Shown: positions 34,712-43,391 of the stretch, one piece after another | Layout: each line of letters opens with the position of its first letter | How positions within the stretch are numbered: position 1 is the first letter of the stretch | From: CAVSVP01 sp963731125 | GTDB taxonomy: Bacteria > Pseudomonadota > Gammaproteobacteria > Competibacterales > Competibacteraceae | Assembly (NCBI GenBank): GCA_963731125.1 | Contig: CAVSVP010000011.1 | Coordinates: forward strand, 1 to 64,000 | DNA: 64,000 nt | Reading direction: 5' to 3' | The notes under the pieces: model-generated | Databases searched by the model: none | What the model was told of the DNA's origin: nothing | The model's input: the letters and a program-made list of their open reading frames with translations, nothing else | Position numbers and translations under genes: made by a program

Positions 34712-35986
34712 TTACCACTGCTCGTTACCGCGGATGTGCTGCAGCGTTCTTTCAAGCCTGGCGAGGCTATCCGCGGCCGTGCTCTGTCCGGCAAGAACAT
34801 CATGAACCGCGTCCCAAAACGCATTGCTAACCTCGTCATACTTGGTTCCAGTGACGCTGGATGGCCGGGGCCCGGCATTAACAAAAGTGTCGTAAAGTTC
34901 GCCGAAGAACGGCAGTGCTTGCAAAATTTCTGGGTCGTGATACAGGCTGGGAATGGTAGGGTTGTAGGACGCAATGAGGGCGCGGCGCTTTTGCTCCTCG
35001 GCACTGGTCAGGTACATGACAAGGTCGGCCGCGAGATGCGGGTGCCTGGAGTAGCGGGACACCGCCAAATTCCAACCCCCGAGAACGGCGGCATGGTGTC
35101 CGTTGCTGCCGCCTTTTGGCAGTTCGGCTACCCTCACCTTATCTCTCACCGGGCTATCGGTGTTATTGAGCAATGTCCAAGCGTATGGCCAATTGCGCAT
35201 GAACATTGCGTTTCCCGCCTGAAACATGGCCCGGTTGTCCTCTTCTTTCTGATTTAACACAGATCGAGGACTAATCTCGCCAATCCAACTGGCTGCTTCC
35301 TCCAGGGCAGTGATCGCGTTGAGATTATTGATAGTAATGGTGCCGTCGGCCTTGATCAGCTTGCCGCCATGGTAACTCATGACCCACTCGAGAGCGTTGC
35401 AGGTCAGCCCTTCGTAGGCATCGCCCTGCCAAACAAAGCCCCAGAAATTTGCGTTGCCAGCGACGCGTTCGGCATTCTGGATGCGTTTCGCCGTGGCGGC
35501 AAGTGCCGCCCAGGTTGCCGGCACCGGCTCATTGTAGCGCTCTAACAGATCCTTGCGGTAATAAAGTACACCGGCATCGGTGTACCATGGCATGGCGATC
35601 AGGCGGCCATCCACCGTGTTGTTTGCGATGATCGCAGGGAAATGAATTGCGGCCCGGCCGCCGGCGTAAGGTGTTAAATCGATCAGGTGGCGTGCCAGGA
35701 GACCGGGCCAAATGATATCAATCTGCAGCACATCGATATCGGGTGCCCTGGCGGCAAGAATCTTCTGGTAAAGCCGTAGCCGTTCCGTCGTCGAGTTCGG
35801 GGTTGAGATCAGGTAGACTTGATGTCCTGTCTTCCGCGACCAGGCTTCGATTCCCTCCTGGCATGTCTCAAGTTCCAGCCCGACTGCCCCGCAGGATATG
35901 GCAAGCGTCGCGGCGGCGGCACCGGTTGCCAGCACCGTTGCAGCGAGCAAACTTAGTCCAAGTATAGCGCTTTTAAGCGAATTCAT
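34712..35986 (-). CDS. Extracellular sugar-type solute-binding protein
   Basis: This is a family 1 binding protein for an ABC importer, most like those for maltose, trehalose or glycerol-3-phosphate. The start at 35986 gives a clean signal peptide (MNSLKSAILGLSLLAATVL, cleavage near GAAAA); a longer in-frame start at 36025 is possible. Body motifs are PDIDVLQIDIIWPGLLA, MPWYTDAGVLYYRKDLLE and FMRNWPYAW. It has about 424 residues. No ABC permease or ATPase genes are adjacent, so it is an orphan. Confidence 0.9.
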   Translation of the reverse strand: MNSLKSAILGLSLLAATVLATGAAAATLAISCGAVGLELETCQEGIEAWSRKTGHQVYLISTPNSTTERLRLYQKILAARAPDIDVLQIDIIWPGLLARHLIDLTPYAGGRAAIHFPAIIANNTVDGRLIAMPWYTDAGVLYYRKDLLERYNEPVPATWAALAATAKRIQNAERVAGNANFWGFVWQGDAYEGLTCNALEWVMSYHGGKLIKADGTITINNLNAITALEEAASWIGEISPRSVLNQKEEDNRAMFQAGNAMFMRNWPYAWTLLNNTDSPVRDKVRVAELPKGGSNGHHAAVLGGWNLAVSRYSRHPHLAADLVMYLTSAEEQKRRALIASYNPTIPSLYHDPEILQALPFFGELYDTFVNAGPRPSSVTGTKYDEVSNAFWDAVHDVLAGQSTAADSLARLERTLQHIRGNEQW

Positions 35987-36148
35987 TGCTACCACCATTA
36001 GCTTGTCATTATTAACCTGAATCAAAGCGGCGGGCCCACGCGTTCACAGAAGAAACATCCGCCGCAGTCTACTCTGAATTCTAGCGGCTGGTTCAAGGTA
36101 CTACTCTTATTACTTAATAGAGTCTCTTACTAAATACGTTCAGCAGCT

Positions 36149-38407
36149 ATGAAAACGATTCAACTGATCACCCTTACCTTGATGCTGGGCTTTGCGCTCA
36201 TAACCCACGCCGTTACAGTGCCCTACGTTGACCGTGTACAGCCAAAAACTGAGACAGAGGAGGTGACTGAGACACCGCAGCCTGCGGATCTCAAGCCTAA
36301 CTGGTGGCGTTATTTTGAAGTAACCGGGGATAAACTCGATCGGCGCATCAGCGAAACCCTTCAGCAGCTGGAGGCGACGGTGCATGACTTGCCCCGGGAC
36401 ACTGCAGATGCTGCGCGCCCTCTGCTGGATCGCCTGCGCGCCAACCTCAATGCGTTGCCGCAGGCCAAGGTCCGAACTGACCCTGAACCTCCTCCCCCGC
36501 TTACGGCTGCAGCGAGCTACACACTAGCTCAGTTGCTCGACATCGCCAGGCGCTTGCGTACTATACAGAGTGCACTGAATTCCGAACGGGATGAAGCAGC
36601 GGCGGCGGTTAAAGGTATCGAGGCCGCCATGCAGCGCATTGATACGCTAATGGCCGCCTATCTCAATCTCAAGCCAACCAATCCCGTACGTATCCTCCGT
36701 GGTCTGGAAATCATGGCCAACCGCGCCGCTGTCGCGGTGGCGGAAGAACGCTTGCGAGTGCACCGAGCGGAGCTTGCCGCTCACGACAAACTCGCCGAGC
36801 AGCTGATGGAAGAGCAGGCTGTGGCCACTGAACGGCTGGTGGTAAAGCTTAGCGACCTTACTCGTTTGGATACACAACTTGCCCAAGCGCAAGTGATCCT
36901 GGATCAGGCGCGGGACGCGTTGACCAGGGAACGAGCGAGCGCGCTGACCGTGCAGAAGGATGACCCGGAAGGGCAGGCCAGCGCTCATTATTACCAGCAG
37001 CGGGTGATTCACGCGGAAGTTGCTGAAGCCATTGCGGCGGTTCGGCTGCTTCGCTTCGAGGCCCAGCGTGCCTTGGTTGCTCTGCTGCTTGGGAGCGCCG
37101 ATATCGACCGTGGTACCTTGCGTGACAAGCTGGCTGACTGGCAGGCGCAGCTCGTTAATTTTCAGAGTCAGACCAAGGCATGGACTAGAGACAGCAATCG
37201 GGAGCGAGACCGGGCGAGCGAGCTGGTGGCTAGCGCCGCCGGTGATCTCGACCTTGTTCGCTCGCTCGAAATGATCGCTGTAAAGGTGCTGAACCAGGAT
37301 CGCTTGGATTTGGCTCAGGAAACACTGATAACGCTAGAACGCCTGGAGGCCGCGATGACTCAGGCGAACACAGTCCTGCAGATTGTGGATCAACACCTGG
37401 CGAGCCGGGAAGGTAAGCTTGGTGAGTGGTTGGCACGCGGCGAGCTGCTTTTTAGGCATCTCTGGTTCGAGGTTTCTGAGCGTATGACTACCAGCCTGTT
37501 CAAGCTCGGCGACACACCGGTCACCGCCCTTGGACTTATCTGGGTTGCCGTGATTCTGTTTATCGCCTGGTGGATCTCTTACGGTCTGCGCCGGGCCCTC
37601 GGACGTCTCGGCGAGACCCATGAAGGCATTAACCAGGCGGCTCTCTATACGGTTGCCCGCTTGTCTCACTATGCCATTATCACCGTCGGTTTTATGGTGG
37701 GGCTGTCATCTATCGGTCTCGATTTCACCAATTTCGCCTTGGTTGCCGGAGCGATTGGTATTGGTATCGGTTTCGGCCTGCAGTCGATCGTCAGCAATTT
37801 TGTCTCAGGCCTGATTCTGCTGTTCGAACGCAATATGAAAGTCGGCGATTTTATCGAGCTCGACTCGGGTGTTGCCGGGGAGGTGCGAGAAATCAACGTG
37901 CGCAGCACGCTGATCAATACCAATGACAACGTTGACGTTGTGGTACCTAACTCAGAGTTTATGAATACCAAGGTTACCAACTGGACTTTGCTGGAGGAGT
38001 ACCGTCGCATTCACATTGCATTCAAGGTCGCCTACGATTCTGACCCGGACTTGGTTGAAAAGGTAGCCCTCGAAGCGGCCCAGACGGTACCTCACACGCT
38101 GCAGGGGCGCAATGCAAGCGTGTGGCTGGTTAATTTTGGCGACAGTGGGTTAGAGTATGAGCTTGTAGTCTGGGTTGCGCCCCAGGCGGTGAAGAGGCCG
38201 GGGGCGACGGCTGCGGCGTATAAGCGAGCGATTGCCATGGCGCTGCGCCGCCACGGGATCGAGATCCCTCTCCCTCAGCGCGATCTTCGCTTGCGCAATG
38301 GCTTTGAGGGGCTTCAGGGAAATCCGCGTCCGGGTGCAAACCTGCCAATGCAGGACCCGCCGACGGAAGGATCCTCGCCGGTGGCCGGCACAGCTGCAAG
38401 CCCTTGA
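36149..38407 (+). CDS. MscS-family mechanosensitive channel with long periplasmic domain
   Basis: The channel opens under membrane tension to release solutes during osmotic downshock. The 752-residue protein has a signal peptide (MKTIQLITLTLMLGFALITH), a long helical periplasmic part to about residue 440, and then membrane segments. The MscS pore helix is visible (AGAIGIGIGFGLQSIVSNFVSG), as is the beta domain (FERNMKVGDFIEL, VVVPNSEFMNTKVTNWT). The layout is like a shortened MscK. A Pro/Gly-rich tail ends the protein. Confidence 0.93.
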   Translation: MKTIQLITLTLMLGFALITHAVTVPYVDRVQPKTETEEVTETPQPADLKPNWWRYFEVTGDKLDRRISETLQQLEATVHDLPRDTADAARPLLDRLRANLNALPQAKVRTDPEPPPPLTAAASYTLAQLLDIARRLRTIQSALNSERDEAAAAVKGIEAAMQRIDTLMAAYLNLKPTNPVRILRGLEIMANRAAVAVAEERLRVHRAELAAHDKLAEQLMEEQAVATERLVVKLSDLTRLDTQLAQAQVILDQARDALTRERASALTVQKDDPEGQASAHYYQQRVIHAEVAEAIAAVRLLRFEAQRALVALLLGSADIDRGTLRDKLADWQAQLVNFQSQTKAWTRDSNRERDRASELVASAAGDLDLVRSLEMIAVKVLNQDRLDLAQETLITLERLEAAMTQANTVLQIVDQHLASREGKLGEWLARGELLFRHLWFEVSERMTTSLFKLGDTPVTALGLIWVAVILFIAWWISYGLRRALGRLGETHEGINQAALYTVARLSHYAIITVGFMVGLSSIGLDFTNFALVAGAIGIGIGFGLQSIVSNFVSGLILLFERNMKVGDFIELDSGVAGEVREINVRSTLINTNDNVDVVVPNSEFMNTKVTNWTLLEEYRRIHIAFKVAYDSDPDLVEKVALEAAQTVPHTLQGRNASVWLVNFGDSGLEYELVVWVAPQAVKRPGATAAAYKRAIAMALRRHGIEIPLPQRDLRLRNGFEGLQGNPRPGANLPMQDPPTEGSSPVAGTAASP

Positions 38408-38657
38408 TTGGTTCATGGTGCGATAACCAGCGCCTTTGTCTGCAGTAATTGAACGTTTCCTGTTAATATGCGCTCAAGCCATCAAGGCGAGCGGCCAAGA
38501 CTACATATGCTATTAATGGTGATTGGAACCTTGCTCACAAGGAGATTGGTTTGCTATCCAGTGATTACACTAGCGTCAGCCAGCAGAGTGCACGCTGCTG
38601 CCATTTGCAAGGCACAGTGTTTTTTCGATTATGTCCCGCTGAATATGGATTAGAATA
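38408..38657. other. Intergenic region, no gene supported
   Basis: A 250-bp gap between the MscS gene and the AmpG-like gene. A short open frame is present, but it lacks a ribosome site and protein-like composition. It probably holds the promoter of the permease gene, which I cannot place. Confidence 0.4.
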
Positions 38658-39953
38658 ATGCGCCGTGAGCTTTCCCGCCAACCCATCATGGTAGACCTGC
38701 TGCGGGTAATTGTGAGTGGCCGCATGCTGGTAGCGCTACTCATGGGATTTTCGGCAGGTTTGCCGTTGTTGTTGACCGGCTCCGTCTTACAGGCCTGGCT
38801 GACAGAAATCGGCGTGGATCTTGGCACCATCGGCCTATTCGCCCTGGTAGGTCTGCCTTACACCCTCAAATTTGCCTGGGCTCCCTTGCTGGATCGCTTT
38901 ACCATCTTACCGGCCTTAGGCCGGCGGCGTGGTTGGTTGCTGCTGATTCAACTGATCCTGATGGCGTCCATCGCCGCATTGGGTTTTACGGACCCTTTGC
39001 AGAGTCCCTGGCGCGTTGCCGGAGTGGCTTTGCTGGTGACGTTCTTTTCCGCTTCGCAAGATATCGTGATTGATGCTTACCGGCGAGAATCTCTGGCGGA
39101 TGATGAACAGGGTCTGGGAGCGTCCCTCTATGTCAATGGTTACCGGATAGGTATGTTATTAGCCTCCGGTGGAGGGTTAATTCTGGCTGATTTTATTCCC
39201 TTTACCGTGGTTTATCTGTGCATGGCGGCTACTATGTTGGTGGGTATACTGACTACCCTGCGGTGTCAGGAACCGGAAGTGTCGGCCGGCACCCCGCGGT
39301 CGCTTTACGAAGCCGTGGTACAGCCCTTTGTGGAATATTTTTCCCGCCGGGACGCACTGCTGATTTTGCTGTTTATTCTGCTCTACAAGGTCGGTGATAC
39401 CGTGGCCAGTCATATGACCACGCCGTTCTATTTAGATCTTGGGTTTACCAAGACTGAAATTGGTGCAGTCGTGAAATTATTCGGGTTCTGGGCGACGATT
39501 ATCGGCGGCTTGCTGGGAGGCGTACTCATTCTTAGATTAGGCATTTATCGTTCCCTGTGGCTGTTTGGCATTCTACAGGCGATCTCCACCGCTGGGTTCG
39601 CTGTGCTGGCTCAAATTGGACCCTCCACGATAGGTTTAGCGGCGGTAATCGCCTTTGAAAATTTCTCTGGTGGCATGGGCACGGCTGCCTTTATCGCTTT
39701 TATGGCGAGTCTGACGAATAAGAAGTTTACGGCCACTCAATACGCACTGCTCAGTAGTCTGATGGGCGTACCGCGCGTTTTGGTCACTGCGCCCACTGGC
39801 TATGTAGCGAGTTTCTTGGGTTGGGAGGGATTTTTTATGTTGTGTGTGCTCCTCGCGTTGCCAGGACTTTGGTTGCTGATGCGGTTTCGGGGCTGGCTGG
39901 CGGGTCAAACGACCACCTTGCTAGGCCCGCAGCTGGATGAGACGGCTAGATAA
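38658..39953 (+). CDS. AmpG-like MFS permease
   Basis: AmpG imports anhydromuropeptides released by cell-wall turnover. The 431-residue protein has 12 predicted membrane segments. It carries GFSAGLPLLLTGSVLQAWL, LPYTLKFAWAPLLDR and FSASQDIVIDAYRRE, all characteristic of the AmpG group. It is somewhat shorter than E. coli AmpG, which has extra C-terminal helices. Whether it carries muropeptides or another solute is not shown by the sequence. Confidence 0.88.
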   Translation: MRRELSRQPIMVDLLRVIVSGRMLVALLMGFSAGLPLLLTGSVLQAWLTEIGVDLGTIGLFALVGLPYTLKFAWAPLLDRFTILPALGRRRGWLLLIQLILMASIAALGFTDPLQSPWRVAGVALLVTFFSASQDIVIDAYRRESLADDEQGLGASLYVNGYRIGMLLASGGGLILADFIPFTVVYLCMAATMLVGILTTLRCQEPEVSAGTPRSLYEAVVQPFVEYFSRRDALLILLFILLYKVGDTVASHMTTPFYLDLGFTKTEIGAVVKLFGFWATIIGGLLGGVLILRLGIYRSLWLFGILQAISTAGFAVLAQIGPSTIGLAAVIAFENFSGGMGTAAFIAFMASLTNKKFTATQYALLSSLMGVPRVLVTAPTGYVASFLGWEGFFMLCVLLALPGLWLLMRFRGWLAGQTTTLLGPQLDETAR

Positions 39954-40166
39954 CTCTTCTAACAAATGCGGAAAAGCTGAGGAGTGCATTTCGCAGTTGA
40001 CTATGAAGGCGCTTATATTATTTCCCAAATTAAAGCGCTAGCTTATACACAAGCATTAACGAAATTTGGTATTAGTTCGCCCATATAGACCGCTACGTCC
40101 TTTACGTCATCGTAATATCATTAACTTGTCATAATACTGTTGCATGGCTCCACCATAGTGGTAGCC

Positions 40167-41362
40167 ATGAGTACTCTCGCCGCAGTTCATTGCTGTTCTC
40201 CTAACGCCGCTAGACGCTTACGGGTCTGCTTTGTTACCGAAACCTACCCGCCAGAAGTAAATGGTGTTGCCATGACGGCTTCACGGCTGGTCAACGGGTT
40301 ACTGACACGCGGTCATGAAGTGCAACTCATCAGACCCTATCAGGGTGGTAACGATATCCGACGTCGAGAGGGTAAGCTGGAAATCGTACCGCAACCCAGT
40401 ATGCGTATTCCATTCTATCGAGAGGTAAAACTGGGGTTACCAGTGAGCCATGTACTGCTACGGTTATGGCGGCACAAAGCGCCGGATGTGGTGCATATAT
40501 GCACCGAAGGATTTCTGGGGGGGCGGCTCTGTACAGTGCCCGGCGTCTGGGTTTACCCGTCTCGTCCGGATTTCACACAAATTTTCATCGTTACAGCCGC
40601 TACTATGGGTTGGGTCTCTTAGCGACCCCTATTGTTAACTATTTACGGCATTTCCACAATCGTACCACCTGCACTTTGGTACCCACCAAGGAATTGGCGG
40701 AGCACTTACGGGAATCAGGATTTCGCAATATTTGCGTCCTTTCCAGGGGAATAGACACTCAGCTGTTCTCGCCCCGGCGTCGTAGCCAGGCGCTGCGCCG
40801 ACACTGGCAGGTAGACCCTCAAGAGCCGGTAGTGCTCTACGTAGGCCGGTTGGCAGCAGAAAAGAATTTACCCTTAGCCTTGGCGGCTTTTAAAGCTATC
40901 CGGAAGGCGTGTCCTCAAGCGCGCTCCGTGCTGGTGGGTGATGGACCCTTGGCAGCCAAACTAAGGGTTCAAGAGCCTGAGGCTATCTTCTGTGGCATGC
41001 GTAGTGGTAAAGAGTTAGCTGCTCACTATGCCTCAGCGGATCTCTTTTTATTTCCCAGCTTAACCGAAACGTTTGGCAACGTTATTCTGGAGGCGATGGC
41101 CAGCGGCTTGGCGGCAGTCGCATTTGATTATGCTGCCGCCCGTCAGTTCATAGAGCATGACTGCAGCGGATTGCAGGTGCCTTTTGGTGATACCGAGGCC
41201 TTTATCGGGGCAGCGCGAAATTTGGCTTGCCGGCCCGCACATAGGCAGCGCCTCGGGCAAACCGCACGCCGTACTATGGAGACTGTCGGTTGGGAACAGG
41301 TTTGTGAACGCTTGGAAGCAGTTTTTCTTGAATTAGTACGGCAAAAGAGGACGACGCGGTGA
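40167..41362 (+). pseudogene. GT4-family glycosyltransferase with a frameshift in a G7 run
   Basis: The N-terminal half (RVCFVTETYPPEVNGVAMTA, HEVQLIRPYQ) runs to the G7 tract at 40517-40523. The rest (FHTNFHRYSRYYG, EPVVLYVGRLAAEKNLPLAL, FPSLTETFGNVILEAMASG) continues in another frame to 41362. One extra G would restore a normal enzyme of about 398 residues like those that add mannose or glucose to lipids. The break may be a real mutation, phase variation, or a sequencing error in the homopolymer. Its stop overlaps the next gene's start. Confidence 0.85.
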
Positions 41363-41898
41363 ACAGATGGCAGAGCAATTCAGCATCCTTGCAGCGGATG
41401 GCGGAACGGGAACTTGTCTGGTGTCTACGGCTAAATCGCGTTACCAACAGAGTCATTATCGAGCGTTCCTTTGCTATGGTAAGTCGACTTGGGAACGGCG
41501 TGTTCTGGTACTCTCTGATGCTCGCCCTAATGCTGTTCCAGGGATTAGCCGCCACCCAGGCGATAGGGCGTATGCTTGCCGCGGGTATGCTTTGTCTGAT
41601 TATTTATAAATGGCTTAAGGCCACAACGACACGGCCACGTCCCTGTAGCTGCCATACGGCAATCCGAGCCATAGTGCCTCCCCTAGATCAATACAGTTTT
41701 CCCTCCGGCCACACGTTACACGCCGTGGCTTTTAGCATAGTCGCTACTTATCATTTCCCGCGTTTGACCTGGTTACTGTTGCCCTTTACGATTTTGGTGG
41801 CCTTATCACGCCTGATTTTGGGTTTACACTATCCCAGTGACGTTCTGGCAGGAGCCTTACTGGGTGCGGGTTTAGCTATTCTGGTGCTGCAATTGTAG
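41359..41898 (+). CDS. PAP2-family phosphatase, membrane-bound
   Basis: These enzymes remove phosphate from lipid phosphates such as undecaprenyl diphosphate or phosphatidic acid. The 179-residue protein has the three signature motifs: KATTTRPRP, PSGHTLHAV and SRLILGLHYPSDVLAG. Several hydrophobic helices surround them. It starts at GTG and overlaps the glycosyltransferase stop (GTGA), so the two act together, probably in glycolipid synthesis. Confidence 0.9.
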   Translation: MNRWQSNSASLQRMAERELVWCLRLNRVTNRVIIERSFAMVSRLGNGVFWYSLMLALMLFQGLAATQAIGRMLAAGMLCLIIYKWLKATTTRPRPCSCHTAIRAIVPPLDQYSFPSGHTLHAVAFSIVATYHFPRLTWLLLPFTILVALSRLILGLHYPSDVLAGALLGAGLAILVLQL

Positions 41899-42017
41899 GC
41901 AAGTGGCTGATTAGTGGATTAGCCGGTTTTCCCGGGTTTCCCCCTTTCCACTGGTATTTGCTTCCGTTTCGGTAAGATGCCGGTGATCATCATTTTTAGT
42001 CTGGGGCCCTTGCGGAG

Positions 42018-43391
42018 TTATCCTTGCAGTTTCCGCAGCGGATCCAACGCCATATCGATTAGGCGGCGTTTGCGGATAATAATTTCTGCCGTGGCGGTCA
42101 TACCATAACGGAGTGGATAATTCGTATTGGCAACAGAATAATGATCTTGGTCTAGACTGACGTGTCCCTGATACGCTGTGTTTTTACTCTCTGGAAAGAC
42201 AATCGTAGAAGGGGAAATGTATTCTAATGTACCACTAATAAAGCCATAGCGCTGATATGGGAAAGCGTTAAACTTCAGTTTCACCGGCAGACCTTCTTTT
42301 AGAAAGCCGCGATCTTGTTCTGCAATTTCTATATTGAGAATTGAGCGGACAGCGACAGGAGCGATGTCAGCCAATGGACGACTGGGGTCGATCTTATCGC
42401 CGGGTTGCTTAAAATAAACTCGAGTAACAACACCGGAGTGGGGCGCTAAGATGCGCAGGAAATTGTCTTCGTCAATGTTTTCGAAGCTGACTCGAGACGC
42501 TGTTTCGGCAGCTAGGCGGGCAGCGCGCAGCTTCAATTGCAGCTGATTTTCGGTGTTTTTGATGTTTTCTTTTTCATTTTCATACTGGACGCGAAGTTCC
42601 ATGAGTTTTTGGGAGCTTATTTGGAGCTCCGTGTTTTCCTGTAAATATTCCTTGGTCAACTGCAGTTCATGTTCGCCCAGCTCGGCTTCAGCCAGTTGAT
42701 AAGCGGTTTTGGAAGAAAGATAAGTGTTTTTCTTTTCTTCAATTTGTTGCCCCGAAATACCGCCGCCTCCTTGCATTCGCGATAACCGCCTGAATTTTGC
42801 TAACTCACGCTCGGCCACCTGTTGAGCGACCTTAGCCTCCTCAAGGCGTGCCCTCGCTTTATCCAGCTTTAATCTTTGCGCTTCAGCTAATTTGTCCAGC
42901 CCGTCCGATAAGCGTTTTTTATATAGCTTTTCCTCAATTTCTATTTTGATCTGCAAAGCATCTAACTGACGCTTCATCAGTTCCTTGTGAACGGGGAACA
43001 GTTTGTAATCCCGCTCGACTTCCTGAAGTTTTAGCTGCGCATCGAGGGCTTCGGTTGCCGCTTGAATGGCACGGCGTGCATTGATACGCGCTACGATATC
43101 ACCCTTTGCAACCGGCATTCCTTCGGCGAGATAAATTTCGACCAACTCGCCGTCAATTGGCGCATAAACGTTTTCCACAGATGACTCAGGTTCAAGAGTA
43201 CCGACAGCTGTCACAATCACATCCGCTCTACCGAAGAAAGACCATATAAAACCGGCCAACAATAGGGACATTATCAGATAAATCATAGCGAAGGTGAGGC
43301 GTGAAGGTTCAGACGATAAGATGACTATGCCTTCCGCACCGTGATCCTGTAAGGCAGTTTCCAGGCTTTTGAGTTCTTTGTTGTGACTCAT
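42018..43391 (-). CDS. HlyD-family secretion adaptor (type I secretion)
   Basis: The adaptor joins an inner-membrane ABC exporter to a TolC-like channel. It has 457 residues. One membrane anchor (FAMIYLIMSLLLAGFIWSFF, residues about 28-50) is followed by a lipoyl half (VYAPIDGELVEIYLAEGMPV), a coiled coil of about 200 residues, the second half (LAPHSGVVTRVYFKQPGDK) and a C-terminal barrel. It overlaps the FHA gene upstream by 4 bp and is the last gene of the TolC-FHA-HlyD operon. The exporter partner is probably the ABC gene at the right edge of the window. Confidence 0.92.
   Translation of the reverse strand: MSHNKELKSLETALQDHGAEGIVILSSEPSRLTFAMIYLIMSLLLAGFIWSFFGRADVIVTAVGTLEPESSVENVYAPIDGELVEIYLAEGMPVAKGDIVARINARRAIQAATEALDAQLKLQEVERDYKLFPVHKELMKRQLDALQIKIEIEEKLYKKRLSDGLDKLAEAQRLKLDKARARLEEAKVAQQVAERELAKFRRLSRMQGGGGISGQQIEEKKNTYLSSKTAYQLAEAELGEHELQLTKEYLQENTELQISSQKLMELRVQYENEKENIKNTENQLQLKLRAARLAAETASRVSFENIDEDNFLRILAPHSGVVTRVYFKQPGDKIDPSRPLADIAPVAVRSILNIEIAEQDRGFLKEGLPVKLKFNAFPYQRYGFISGTLEYISPSTIVFPESKNTAYQGHVSLDQDHYSVANTNYPLRYGMTATAEIIIRKRRLIDMALDPLRKLQG

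Noticed and set aside
38468..38653. Short frame between the MscS and AmpG-like genes
   Set aside because: No ribosome site and no protein-like composition.
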